A DNA stretch of 32,050 nt from Bacillota bacterium. Its GTDB lineage: Bacteria; Bacillota; Negativicutes; DSM-13327. The DNA lies in NCBI GenBank assembly GCA_017889585.1, contig JAGFZX010000057.1, positions 1-32,050 of the forward strand, given 5' to 3'. The translations under genes and the position numbers were made by a program. Position 1 is the stretch's first letter; each line of letters starts with the position of its first letter. The notes below the pieces were generated by a model. It saw only the letters and a list, made by a program, of their open reading frames with translations. It had not been told where the DNA came from and did not search any database. Below are positions 1 through 7,301 of this stretch, in pieces.

Positions 1-1
1 T

Positions 2-106
2 GCTCATAGAGCATATGTTTTGGAAACGGGACGCATTACCCTTGCTGGTGATGCTAAGGAACTTGCGGCCAGTGAAGAAATACGGAAAGCATATTTGGGT
101 GGTTAA
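2..106 (+). CDS. livF: LivF-like branched-chain amino acid ABC transporter ATPase, 3' end only
   Basis: Only the last 34 codons are in the window, read in frame from base 2 to a TAA at 104-106. The tail reads AHRAYVLETGRITLAGDAKE and ends ...IRKAYLGG, the typical C-terminus of LivF-type ATPases (a 'VLE.GRI...G...EL.....R.AYLG' pattern). LivF is the cytoplasmic ATPase that, with LivG, drives the LivHM permease for branched-chain amino acids. The Walker motifs lie upstream of the window, so the assignment rests on the tail alone. LivG has a similar tail, but the '..AYLGG' ending favours LivF. Confidence 0.8.
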   Translation, partial: AHRAYVLETGRITLAGDAKELAASEEIRKAYLGG

Positions 107-149
107 TTAAGTATATATATATTATGAAATAGGTGGAAAACCATAGGTT

Positions 150-290
150 GAAACACAAAGGCGCAAAGCCGCTACGAGAGCACAAAGACCACAAAGGAGA
201 TCTTTTATAAATAGAAAGTTCTTTGTGTCCTTTGTGCTTAATGTGGTTTTTACCATCTGCGTCCTTTGCTCCTTAAAAGGACGTTATAAG
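150..290. repeat. Imperfect palindromic intergenic repeat rich in CACAAAG units
   Basis: The spacer between the livF-like gene and the CBS-ACT gene holds several copies of a CACAAAG-type heptamer. They form an imperfect inverted repeat: the left arm at 180-198 and the reverse complement of the right arm at 219-237 agree at 16 of 19 positions. More CAAAG units occur at 156-160 and 164-168, and a further TCCTTTG at 272-278. The composition resembles 'CTTTGTGTCCTTTGTG' intergenic elements seen in many bacterial genomes. It is non-coding in all frames. Whether it is a mobile MITE/REP or a transcript-end structure cannot be decided from one copy. Confidence 0.5.
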
Positions 291-330
291 ATTTTTCTTA
301 AATGTATAATAAGAAATGGAGATGATAGAA

Positions 331-975
331 ATGTTTGTTGAGCAAAGAATGACACCGAATCCTATCACGATTACTTCGGCGGCAACAATTGCTGATGCAT
401 CAGAACTTATGCGTGTTAACAAGTTTCGCCGTTTACCGGTAGTGGATGGTGGCAAATTGGTAGGTCTTGTTACTGATAGGGATCTGCGTGCAGTATCGCC
501 ATCGCCGGCAACTACATTATCTATTTTTGAACTCAATTATCTGCTCGCTAAAATAAAGATTAAGGACATTATGCAGAAGAAGGTGATTACGATTCAATCA
601 GCTGCTACTGTTGAAGAAGCCGCCATTTTACTATATAATCACCGTATCGGTGGTTTGGTAGTAGTAGATGATCATGGAACAGTAAGTGGTATCATTACAG
701 AAACTGATATTTTCAAATGTTTCGTTGATGTAATGGGTCTCATTGAAGGAAAAACACGCTTGACGATTGATGTGACTGATAAAATTGGCATATTGCATGA
801 AATCACTGAAGTATTTTCAGAGTTGAGCATCAATATTAGTAGTATGGTTACATATACCTTGCCTGATGGTAAAAAAGAGATGGTAATTCGCGCTGATATA
901 GCTGATACAGCTAGTCTGTCAGAACGCCTGGCTATTTTGGGATATCCAATTAATCACATTGCACATATTGGGTGA
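331..975 (+). CDS. CBS-CBS-ACT domain protein (AcuB-like)
   Basis: The 214-residue protein starts MFVEQRMTPNPITI. Two CBS domains span about residues 1-58 and 70-133, each with the usual V.DRDL / I.ETDIF ending. A C-terminal ACT domain spans about 140-214 (TRLTIDVTDKIGILHEITEV...). CBS pairs commonly bind adenine nucleotides and ACT domains bind amino acids, so this is probably a cytoplasmic metabolite-sensing regulator. The ATG at 331 is chosen because GGAGATGA at 318-325 sits about 5 bases before it; an upstream ATG at 316 overlaps that ribosome site. It follows the livF-like gene on the same strand, consistent with a link to branched-chain amino acid uptake, but its target is unknown. AcuB is the nearest named relative; the symbol is not transferred. 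Confidence 0.85.
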   Translation: MFVEQRMTPNPITITSAATIADASELMRVNKFRRLPVVDGGKLVGLVTDRDLRAVSPSPATTLSIFELNYLLAKIKIKDIMQKKVITIQSAATVEEAAILLYNHRIGGLVVVDDHGTVSGIITETDIFKCFVDVMGLIEGKTRLTIDVTDKIGILHEITEVFSELSINISSMVTYTLPDGKKEMVIRADIADTASLSERLAILGYPINHIAHIG

Positions 976-1048
976 ATTTCCATGCGAAAATCCTAAAAAA
1001 AAATAATATATTGTAGAAATGTTTACACATAAACACGTGATATGCTAA

Positions 1049-1059
1049 TATAATATAAT
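1049..1059 (+). promoter_or_regulatory. Probable -10 region for the riboswitch transcript
   Basis: Two overlapping TATAAT sequences (1049-1054 and 1054-1059) lie directly before the aptamer. The nearest -35-like sequence, TTTACA at 1022-1027, is about 21 bases from the first hexamer, longer than ideal. The start site is therefore only approximate. Confidence 0.4.
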
Positions 1060-1060
1060 T

Positions 1061-1152
1061 AGGAACAGGCGGACCCTATTTGTGGTGCGGCCGGGCAACA
1101 AGCAACAGGTATATAAAAGCCTGTGGGACCTTAGGGTACCCACAGGTTTTTT
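1061..1152 (+). ncRNA. NiCo (czcD) riboswitch with expression-platform terminator
   Basis: The leader carries the conserved blocks of the NiCo riboswitch: GGAACAGGCGGACC at 1062-1075, GGGCAACAAGCAACAGG at 1093-1109, and AAGCCTGTGGGACC at 1117-1130. The last block opens a hairpin in which GCCTGTGGG (1119-1127) pairs with CCCACAGG (1139-1146), followed by six Ts (1147-1152), so it doubles as an intrinsic terminator. NiCo riboswitches bind Co2+ or Ni2+ cooperatively and switch on metal exporters. The next gene is a cation diffusion facilitator, exactly the expected target. The match is by recognition of consensus elements; a covariance-model search was not possible. Confidence 0.85.
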
Positions 1153-1196
1153 CGATTAATAATTCATCTATAAAGTATTTATTTTAGGAGGTTTTA

Positions 1197-2102
1197 TTGT
1201 TGGATTATGTGGACAGTAAGTTAAAGGAACGTACTGCTAGTTTATCGGTTATTTCGAATACTGCACTTGTGGTATTAAAGTTAGTGGTTGGTTTTTTTAC
1301 TGGAGCAGTCAGTATTGTTTCTGAGGCTGCCCATTCGGCGGTAGATTTGCTGGCAGCATTGATTGCCTTTTATGCGGTTCGCAAGGCCGATCAGCCACCT
1401 GATGACAATCATGCCTACGGCCATGGTAAAGTTGAAAACTTATCAGGAGCCATTGAAGCTGTACTTATTATAGTAGCGGCAATATGGATTGTTTATGAGG
1501 CGGGACATAAGCTTCAAGGGACTTATGTGCCAGAGTTTTTAGAATATGGTATTGTAGTAATGTTAATATCGATTGTGGTTAATTACTGGGTTTCAAGCAA
1601 GCTGCATAAAGTGGCAGTACAAACAGGTTCACATGCCTTAGAAGCAGATGCCCTGCATTTGCAGGCAGATATTTGGACATCAGCAGGGGTTTTAATCGGT
1701 TTGGTGGTGATTAAGATAACTGGGCTAGCTTGGATAGATCCTGTTATTGCGATTTTGGTGGCAGGTGTTGTATTTAAAGCTGGTTATGGTATGACTAAAA
1801 AAAGTTTATATGAGTTGACTGATATTAGTCTGCCCCTAAATGAAGAACAGATTATTATTGATGTCATCAAGAGTCGTACTGAGGTCATCTCATTTCATCA
1901 ATTACGCACCAGACGCTCTGGTAGCCGCCGTTTGATTGATATGCATCTTGTTTTGTATAAAGATATGCATTTAAATAAAGCCCATACAGTATGTGATCAG
2001 ATTGAGGCAGAAATTAAGGAAAAGTTAGAATTCTGTGATGTGGTGATACATCTTGAACCATGTGACCATGAGGATATTGATGCTTGTCCGTTGAATGAAT
2101 AG
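1197..2102 (+). CDS. Cation diffusion facilitator (CDF) heavy-metal efflux transporter
   Basis: This is a 301-residue membrane protein of normal CDF length. About six hydrophobic segments fall in residues 15-205, followed by a cytoplasmic C-terminal domain rich in His, Asp and Cys. The transport-site motifs are HSAVD in TM2 (near 46-50) and HLQAD in TM5 (near 151-155), giving a His/Asp four-ligand site. The family exchanges divalent metal for protons across the inner membrane. The NiCo riboswitch directly upstream suggests Co2+/Ni2+ efflux is its physiological job. The start is a TTG: AGGAGG at 1186-1191 is 5 bases from the TTG at 1197 and 8 from the TTG at 1200, so either is possible. The gene ends inside a hairpin shared with the convergent gene. 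Confidence 0.9.
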   Translation: MLDYVDSKLKERTASLSVISNTALVVLKLVVGFFTGAVSIVSEAAHSAVDLLAALIAFYAVRKADQPPDDNHAYGHGKVENLSGAIEAVLIIVAAIWIVYEAGHKLQGTYVPEFLEYGIVVMLISIVVNYWVSSKLHKVAVQTGSHALEADALHLQADIWTSAGVLIGLVVIKITGLAWIDPVIAILVAGVVFKAGYGMTKKSLYELTDISLPLNEEQIIIDVIKSRTEVISFHQLRTRRSGSRRLIDMHLVLYKDMHLNKAHTVCDQIEAEIKEKLEFCDVVIHLEPCDHEDIDACPLNE

Positions 2103-2141
2103 AAGATAAGCAGGAAGGGGACCTTCCTGCTTATCTTCTAT
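2099..2141. terminator. Bidirectional hairpin shared by two convergent genes
   Basis: A perfect 20-bp inverted repeat (2099-2118 and 2122-2141) has only a three-base loop. The TAG stop of the CDF gene (2100-2102) and the minus-strand TAA stop (2131-2133) both lie inside the arms. Neither side has a long T-run, so termination may depend on stem strength, or the hairpin may protect 3' ends. Confidence 0.75.
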
Positions 2142-2895
2142 TGGATTTAGAAGGGGGATTATAAGCATCTTTAAGGTGTTTACGTCGTACTCGGCTTTCA
2201 ATTGGTGATTCTTCAGTAGAAGTCAATTGGGATTGAGATTGCGGCTTCGTGAGCGGTACTGCATCGCGTTTGTGGATATTTGATGGTTTTTCAGGGACAT
2301 GAAGAGAAGGAGGAGGACCGGTGGGTTCTGGGCATACTACTGTATGTTCTGGTGACAATTCTCTTATAGACCCAACTATTGTTTGTAGCTGGGTGAGGAG
2401 TGCTGCTTCAACTTCTTGGATATCCGATATTTTTTCGACCTGAGCCGGAGTAGGTGCAGTTTCTGGGCATACTACTGGATGTTCTGGCAGGCATGAATTC
2501 TGGTTTTGACATCTTTCTAATATTCGGCGAAGCACCTCCATCTCCACTACTTGTTCAGCAGTATGGAATGGAATATCAGTAGCTGTGTTGCGGTTAGCAA
2601 GTAAACGGAATAAATCTACGGGAGCACAGGAGATTTTTAAAAATTCACTGCTAAAAGCTATTTTGCAGTATAATAACTCCATAAAAACATCAATTAAGGT
2701 ACCTGCATTGTCAGCCCTTCTAACAGCCCGTTCAAATACTTCAGGGCAAACTTCAGGTGTACGGTGGATTTCCTCTGATGCGCCAACTAATAGGCGATAG
2801 GATGCTACCAGTGAAGAAAAATTTGGAATGACAGCATTGATATCGGCGAGTATAAGGTTAATAATTGGTTGTGGACTTTGATTGGTATCTGACAT
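2131..2895 (-). CDS. Unrecognised 254-aa protein with internal repeat
   Basis: I do not recognise this family. The protein has a mostly helical N-terminal half (about 1-130), then a Pro/Gln/Ser-rich, low-complexity C-terminal half ending in a basic tail (VRRKHLKDAYNPPSKSNRR). No signal peptide or membrane segment is visible. The motif VCPE occurs three times (near residues 49, 142 and 187). The last two copies lie in a roughly 45-residue direct repeat (about 137-181 and 182-226); at the DNA level a 27-base stretch recurs with one mismatch at 2326-2352 and 2461-2487. The start ATG (2893-2895) has GTGAGG about 8 bases upstream. It is monocistronic and faces the CDF gene. The alternating helical and linker composition suggests a cytoplasmic, poorly ordered protein; function unknown. 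Confidence 0.7.
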   Translation of the reverse strand: MSDTNQSPQPIINLILADINAVIPNFSSLVASYRLLVGASEEIHRTPEVCPEVFERAVRRADNAGTLIDVFMELLYCKIAFSSEFLKISCAPVDLFRLLANRNTATDIPFHTAEQVVEMEVLRRILERCQNQNSCLPEHPVVCPETAPTPAQVEKISDIQEVEAALLTQLQTIVGSIRELSPEHTVVCPEPTGPPPSLHVPEKPSNIHKRDAVPLTKPQSQSQLTSTEESPIESRVRRKHLKDAYNPPSKSNRR

Positions 2896-3043
2896 GATAG
2901 TCGCCTCACTTTAGCGTGTTGCGCCATTATATGCTGAAAGTATCTGAGTTGTTAAAACATGATCAAAAAAGGATTTTACATAGAAAAGTATAATATATAT
3001 ATGCAAATATATGAATTCGTTAGCTGAGGAGGAGGAACACAAT

Positions 3044-4087
3044 ATGAAAAATGTAGATGAGATTAAACTAACACACTTTACTAAAAGTGGTGGCTGAGCT
3101 GCCAAAATTGGGCCTGGGGCCCTGACACACGTGTTGTGTCAGCTAAAAAAACCAAATGATCCTCGTCTCCTTGTCGGTATCGAAACCGCAGATGATGCCG
3201 GTGTTTATCAAATTAATGAAACAACAGCTTTGATCCAAACACTAGATTTTTTCACGCCGATTGTAGATAATCCTTATATGTTTGGGCAAATTGCAGCAGC
3301 TAATAGTTTAAGTGATGTATATGCTATGGGTGGTAAGCCTCTTACCGCCATGAATATTGTGGCTTTCCCCATAGGGTGTTTACCTGCAGAAGTGCTGGGA
3401 GATATCTTAAGAGGCGGCCAAGACAAAGTCATCGAAGCCGGAGCTGTTATTGTTGGAGGGCATACTATTGATGATACTGAACCTAAGTATGGGCTCAGTG
3501 TAACAGGTAGTGTCCATCCAGATAGAATATGGAAAAATATAGGGGCAAAGCCAGGGGATATATTAATATTAACTAAGGCCATTGGAACAGGTGTCCTGGC
3601 CACAGCAGCTAGAGCTGAGATGTTTCATGAGGGCAATCTGGCATCAATGCGCAGCATGGCCACTCTTAATCGTACTGCGGCGGAGGTTGCTACGAAATAT
3701 ACTATTCATGCTTGTACTGATATTACAGGATTTGGTCTACTAGGACATATCTATGAAATGGCATCGGGGAGCAGCGTGGATATAGAGGTCCATTCGGCAG
3801 CTATTCCGTTGCTCACAGATGCCGCTGAGGCGGCAGCTATGGGGCTAGTACCTGGGGGAGCTTATACGAATCGGGAACATTTAACAACAGTTACAATGAA
3901 TCCTAGTGTGCCAGTTCATATTCAGGACTTATGTTTTGATCCACAAACATCAGGAGGACTGTTGTTTAGCGTGCCGCCCAATATTGCTATGGCGTTGTTA
4001 GAAGATTTACAGAGTGCTGGTGCTCTGCAAGCTGGGATTATTGGTAAGGTTACACAAGAAGGGAGAGGTGAAATATATGTTTACTAA
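3044..4087 (+). CDS. selD: Selenide, water dikinase SelD, selenocysteine-containing (UGA at 3095-3097)
   Basis: SelD makes selenophosphate from selenide and ATP, the Se donor for Sec-tRNA and for 2-selenouridine in tRNA. A standard translation begins only at GTG 3131, but the same frame runs upstream through TGA 3095-3097 to ATG 3044. That ATG has a strong GAGGAGGAGG ribosome site. Read as Sec, the N-terminus is MKNVDEIKLTHFTKSGG-U-AAKIGPGAL, the conserved SelD active-site loop with Sec at residue 18 in place of Cys. Total length is 347 residues, the normal SelD size. Later motifs fit the family, including DDAGVY, GGHTIDD, TDITGFGLLGH and DPQTSGG. A SECIS-like hairpin follows the UGA. The gene overlaps yedF by 11 bases. 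The 3131 start would remove the catalytic loop and should not be used. Confidence 0.95.
3095..3142 (+). promoter_or_regulatory. UGA recoding site with bacterial SECIS-like stem-loop
   Basis: The in-frame TGA (3095-3097) is followed by a perfect 8-bp stem, CTGACACA (3122-3129) with TGTGTCAG (3135-3142), closing a five-base loop CGTGT. A GGGCC/GGCCC pairing at 3110-3121 may stack below it. The apical loop is 33-37 bases after the UGA and has a G at its second position, as expected for bacterial SECIS elements bound by SelB. Confidence 0.85.
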
Positions 4088-4670
4088 TATAGACGCTAGG
4101 GGGATGGCTTGTCCTGGTCCGGTAATTGCTACCAAGAAAGCACTAGAGGGTATTGTGAGTGGAATTGTGACAATTCTCGTGGATAATGTGATCGCCAAAG
4201 AAAATGTTATAAAGTTTGCTACTGCTCATGGGTGTGGTGTGAGTATAACCCAGCAGGAGGGTGATTTTTTATTAAAGATTACCAAGGGAGAAGCAATGGA
4301 CAAACAGACAGTTATGGATCAACCGATAGCTGCTAATAATACAGTGTATATTATTACTCAGGACACATTAGGACATGGCAATCGTGAATTGGGTGCAGTA
4401 CTCATGAAAGGTTTTATTTATACTTTGCTTGAGGTCAAGCCAGTACCGAAGGCCCTTTTGTTTATGAATTCAGGAGTATTACTAACAATTGAAGATTCAC
4501 CAGTACTGCCTCATTTAGATAAATTAGTCCAAGATGGGGTGGAAATATTGTCCTGCGGTACTTGTTTGGATTATTTCGAAGCTAAGGATAAGCTAGCAGT
4601 TGGCGGGGTAACTAATATGTATACTATCGTTGAAACCATGTCAGCTTCAGCTAAAGTAATTACATTATGA
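4077..4670 (+). CDS. yedF: Selenium-metabolism protein YedF (TusA-like + DsrE-like)
   Basis: This 197-residue protein has an N-terminal TusA-like domain (about 1-70) carrying RGMACPGPV, with Cys12 in the CPxP motif. A C-terminal DsrE/F-like domain (about 80-197) includes SCGTCLDYF with the Cys pair 160/163. TusA-type Cys residues carry persulfide sulfur; the fused version next to selD is the selenium-linked YedF family, thought to handle or deliver Se. The ATG at 4077 is chosen because the protein then begins directly at the TusA fold (MFTNIDARGMACPGP) and GGGAGAGGTG lies just upstream. A longer frame exists from 4014 but lies inside selD. It overlaps selD by 11 bases, indicating translational coupling. 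Confidence 0.9.
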   Translation: MFTNIDARGMACPGPVIATKKALEGIVSGIVTILVDNVIAKENVIKFATAHGCGVSITQQEGDFLLKITKGEAMDKQTVMDQPIAANNTVYIITQDTLGHGNRELGAVLMKGFIYTLLEVKPVPKALLFMNSGVLLTIEDSPVLPHLDKLVQDGVEILSCGTCLDYFEAKDKLAVGGVTNMYTIVETMSASAKVITL

Positions 4671-4674
4671 GGTG

Positions 4675-4947
4675 ATGATTATTTATAGGGGCTTTGATCG
4701 CTTGCTCTCTTTTGCCTCGGTGCATCATGCTATCCGAGCTGAAAAACTGCTCTTGGCAGCAGGTATTATTGTCGCTTCAGTGCCGACTCCCAGGGAAATC
4801 GATATCAGCTGTGGACACAGCTTACTATTTGCGGCAACTGATCAGCACAAAGCATTAATAATCTTGCAAGACCATCAAGTACTGTGGAGTAAATTATTCA
4901 AATGTAATATACAGGATCGAGTATATGAAGAACTGGAGAGCAGGTGA
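4675..4947 (+). CDS. DUF3343 putative Se/S carrier protein
   Basis: This is a small 90-residue protein of the DUF3343 family: FASVHHAIRAEKLLLAAGI, then VPTPREIDISCGHSLLF with a single conserved Cys-Gly. Family members are repeatedly found beside selD and yedF and have been described as putative Se/S carriers, the Cys being the likely carrier residue; the biochemistry is not established. The gene starts within 8 bases of the yedF stop. ATG 4675 or the overlapping GTG 4672 could be used, and GAGGTGATG lies almost on top of them, so the exact start is uncertain. It ends 3 bases before the MscS start, so it belongs to the same transcription unit. Confidence 0.8.
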   Translation: MIIYRGFDRLLSFASVHHAIRAEKLLLAAGIIVASVPTPREIDISCGHSLLFAATDQHKALIILQDHQVLWSKLFKCNIQDRVYEELESR

Positions 4948-4950
4948 CAT

Positions 4951-5766
4951 ATGCCAACCTTACTTACACCGGAATTTTTGTTGTTCACCGGTAATAGAAT
5001 TATTCGTATTATGGGTATTTTACTAGGGGCAATGGTAATCCTTAGACTCTTTAGCATGACTGTCAATCAAGTATTTATTCCTAATATTGTAGGCAAGGCT
5101 TTTAAGTTTGATGAAAAACGCGCTCGTACCCTAGGTGGCTTAGTGCAGAGTATTATTCGATATATGATTTATTTTATTACTATCGTTATGATTTTACAGG
5201 AATTTAAGATTGATACTACTTCTCTGGTGGCTGGTGCTGGAATTGTGGGTTTGGCGCTTGGTGTTGGCGCTCAAAGTCTGATTAAAGATTTTATAACTGG
5301 CTTTTTTATACTTTTGGAGAATCAGTTTGCTGTCGGTGACTATATAGTTAGTGGTGATATGGGCGGTACGGTAGAAGAGATCGGACTCCGGGTTACAAAA
5401 TTACGGGATGGTAATGGAGTGCTGCATATTATCCCCCATGGCGCCATAATACGGGTGAGTAATTATACGAGGGGACATATGCAGGCAACAGTGAATGTAC
5501 CCATAGCTTATGGCGAAGATATTAGTAGAGTATTGTCTCTACTCGAAGAGGCTTGCAACCATGTAGGTAAAAATATGGTGGAAGTGCTGGAAGGACCTAA
5601 GGTAATTGGTGTGGTAGATTGGCACTCACAAGAATTGATTGTTCGCTTGATAGCTAAAACCGTACCCTTAGAGCAGGTAACAGTAGAGACGGCTCTTCGG
5701 CATCAAATAAAACTGTTATTTGATAAAGCCAATATAACGCCGCCCAAGATAGAAAGTATTAAATGA
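4951..5766 (+). CDS. Small-conductance mechanosensitive channel, MscS family
   Basis: This 271-residue protein has TM segments at about 20-40 and 62-85 and a pore-lining TM3 at about 91-112 (LVAGAGIVGLALGVGAQSLIKD) with the Gly/Ala-rich MscS packing pattern. The conserved FILLENQFAVGDYI and the beta domain follow, then a short C-terminal alpha/beta domain. MscS channels open on membrane tension and release solutes during hypo-osmotic shock. AGGTGA precedes the ATG by about 5 bases. The gene is packed after the DUF3343 gene and before DUF951. Its place in a selenium cluster could simply be read-through; no selenium role is implied by the protein itself. Confidence 0.9.
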   Translation: MPTLLTPEFLLFTGNRIIRIMGILLGAMVILRLFSMTVNQVFIPNIVGKAFKFDEKRARTLGGLVQSIIRYMIYFITIVMILQEFKIDTTSLVAGAGIVGLALGVGAQSLIKDFITGFFILLENQFAVGDYIVSGDMGGTVEEIGLRVTKLRDGNGVLHIIPHGAIIRVSNYTRGHMQATVNVPIAYGEDISRVLSLLEEACNHVGKNMVEVLEGPKVIGVVDWHSQELIVRLIAKTVPLEQVTVETALRHQIKLLFDKANITPPKIESIK

Positions 5767-5786
5767 GTAAATGAGGGATGTTTTAG

Positions 5787-5984
5787 ATGATGGTGCGCTA
5801 TGAAGTTGGCGACATTGTAAAAATGAAAAAAACTCATCCTTGCGGTTCAGATCGGTGGGAAATTATCAGGACGGGCATTGATTTTAGACTGAAATGCTTG
5901 GGGTGTGCACACTATGTCTTGTTACCTAGGCCAAAATTTGAAAAAGCTGTGAAAGAGGTTTTAGCACATAAAGAATTGGAATAG
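5787..5984 (+). CDS. DUF951 family small protein
   Basis: This 65-residue protein reads YEVGDIVKMKKTHPCGSDRWEI...DFRLKCLGCAHYVLLPRPKFEK, the DUF951 signature. Three Cys (in HPCG and CLGC) look like a zinc-binding site; this is an inference. The family usually sits between an MscS gene and ychF in Firmicutes, as here. GAGGGATG at 5773-5780 is the ribosome site; ATG 5787 and ATG 5790 are adjacent alternatives. Function is unknown. Confidence 0.85.
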   Translation: MMVRYEVGDIVKMKKTHPCGSDRWEIIRTGIDFRLKCLGCAHYVLLPRPKFEKAVKEVLAHKELE

Positions 5985-6061
5985 GTTGAAAATAAGATAA
6001 GAATACTCTACAATGAGGAAAGCTAAAACAATAGAATTTGCAAGTAAGGTGGAATATATTA

Positions 6062-7168
6062 ATGAGTACAAATTTAGAAGTAGGTATTGTAGGTTTACCT
6101 AATGTGGGTAAAAGCACATTGTTTAATGCTATTACAAAGGCTGGGGCTGAAGCTGCCAATTATCCTTTCTGCACCATCGAACCTAATGTGGGAGTAGTGG
6201 ATGTGCCAGATGAACGCCTGCCACATTTGGTGGAAATGTATAAGACAAAGCGCTGTATACCAACAGCCATGAGGTTTGTGGATATTGCTGGCCTTGTTAA
6301 AGGAGCGTCCAAAGGCGAGGGCCTGGGGAATAAATTTTTGGCCCATATCCGTCAAGTCGATGCAGTAGCCCAGGTTGTGCGTTGTTTTGAGGATGAGAAT
6401 GTTACCCATGTAGAGGGTGGTCTTGATCCACTTCGTGATATTGAAATCATTAATACGGAATTATGTTTGGCTGATCTTGATACCTTGGAAAAACGTATGG
6501 AGCGAGTACAAAAACTCGTAAAAACTGGCGATAAGAAAGCACCAGCCGAATTGACAGTTTTGGTCAGAATTAAGGACATGCTAGAACAGGCATTACCGGC
6601 TCGCCGCGTTGAAATGACGGAGGATGAGGTATTATTGATCGGTGATCTTAATTTGATGACCTTAAAGCCAGTGCTATTTATTGCCAATGTTAGTGAGGCA
6701 GAAGTAGCCAGTGCAGATGATAATAAATATGTGAAAATTGTACAAAAATATGCTGCAGAAGAAGGCGCTGAGGTTGTTACCATTTCGGCAAAAGTAGAAT
6801 CTGAGATTGCTGAACTTTCTAGTGAGGATGCTAAGGAGTTTTTATCCGAGCTAGGTTTAACAGAGTCAGGACTAGATAAGCTCATAAAGGCATCTTACAA
6901 ACTTCTAGGGCTTGTGACTTTTTTGACGGCTGGTGTACAAGAAGTACGTGCCTGGACAATCAAAAATGGCACGAAGGCTCCTCAAGCAGGTGGCAAAATT
7001 CACTCCGATATTGAGCGAGGTTTTATTCGCGCTGAAATTGTTTCCTATGCTGATCTTGTAGCTACAGGTAGTGCTAATGCTGCCCGTGAAAAAGGATTAG
7101 TTCGTCTCGAAGGCAAGGAATATGTTATGCAAGATGGAGATGTTACTTATTTTAGATTTAATGTTTAA
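6062..7168 (+). CDS. ychF: Redox-regulated ATPase YchF (Obg-family)
   Basis: This 368-residue protein matches the usual YchF length. The P-loop is GLPNVGKST (about 11-19) and the G3 motif is in [10 protein letters not shown]. The G4 position reads NVSE instead of NKxD, the change that gives YchF its preference for ATP over GTP. A coiled-coil insertion (about 130-200) and a C-terminal TGS domain (about 280-366, ending ...[10 protein letters not shown]) complete the fold. YchF is cytoplasmic and associates with ribosomes. The ATG at 6062 is preferred over in-frame codons upstream, because AAGGTGG lies just before it and the protein then starts [13 protein letters not shown]. It is followed by the rpsF promoter. 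Confidence 0.95.
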   Translation: MSTNLEVGIVGLPNVGKSTLFNAITKAGAEAANYPFCTIEPNVGVVDVPDERLPHLVEMYKTKRCIPTAMRFVDIAGLVKGASKGEGLGNKFLAHIRQVDAVAQVVRCFEDENVTHVEGGLDPLRDIEIINTELCLADLDTLEKRMERVQKLVKTGDKKAPAELTVLVRIKDMLEQALPARRVEMTEDEVLLIGDLNLMTLKPVLFIANVSEAEVASADDNKYVKIVQKYAAEEGAEVVTISAKVESEIAELSSEDAKEFLSELGLTESGLDKLIKASYKLLGLVTFLTAGVQEVRAWTIKNGTKAPQAGGKIHSDIERGFIRAEIVSYADLVATGSANAAREKGLVRLEGKEYVMQDGDVTYFRFNV

Positions 7169-7173
7169 AACTC

Positions 7174-7203
7174 TTGCTTTTTTACATATCTTAGTGATAT
7201 AAT
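7174..7203 (+). promoter_or_regulatory. Promoter of the rpsF-ssb-rpsR operon
   Basis: TTGCTT (7174-7179) and TATAAT (7198-7203) are separated by 18 bases, a good vegetative promoter in the gap after ychF. Confidence 0.7.
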
Positions 7204-7209
7204 ATGTCA

Positions 7210-7285
7210 GTCTAGGGTAGCCTAGCGAGGTTTGAAAGTTAATTTCAAAACCTTCCCTGCTCCCATAAGGGAGCCATTAGTCCAA
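7210..7285 (+). promoter_or_regulatory. Structured rpsF leader, possible S6:S18 autoregulatory element
   Basis: The 5' leader holds two hairpins: AGGTTTGAAA pairs with TTTCAAAACCT (about 7229-7253, one bulge), and GCTCCC pairs with GGGAGC around an ATAA loop (about 7259-7275). Many bacteria have an S6:S18-binding RNA at this place that represses the operon. The position fits, but I could not match the conserved bulge with certainty. Confidence 0.35.
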
Positions 7286-7301
7286 AGGAGGAGGTGTTTT
7301 A

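Noticed and set aside
2585..2800. 71-aa plus-strand ORF opposite the unrecognised 254-aa gene
   Set aside because: The minus-strand frame is longer, has a plausible start and shares the terminator; the plus ORF has no clear ribosome site.
3131..4087. SelD beginning at GTG 3131
   Set aside because: It removes the conserved active-site loop; the frame upstream through the UGA gives exact family length.
6352..6885. 177-aa antisense ORF inside ychF
   Set aside because: Shadow frame of a well-conserved gene, Ser-rich and without family features.
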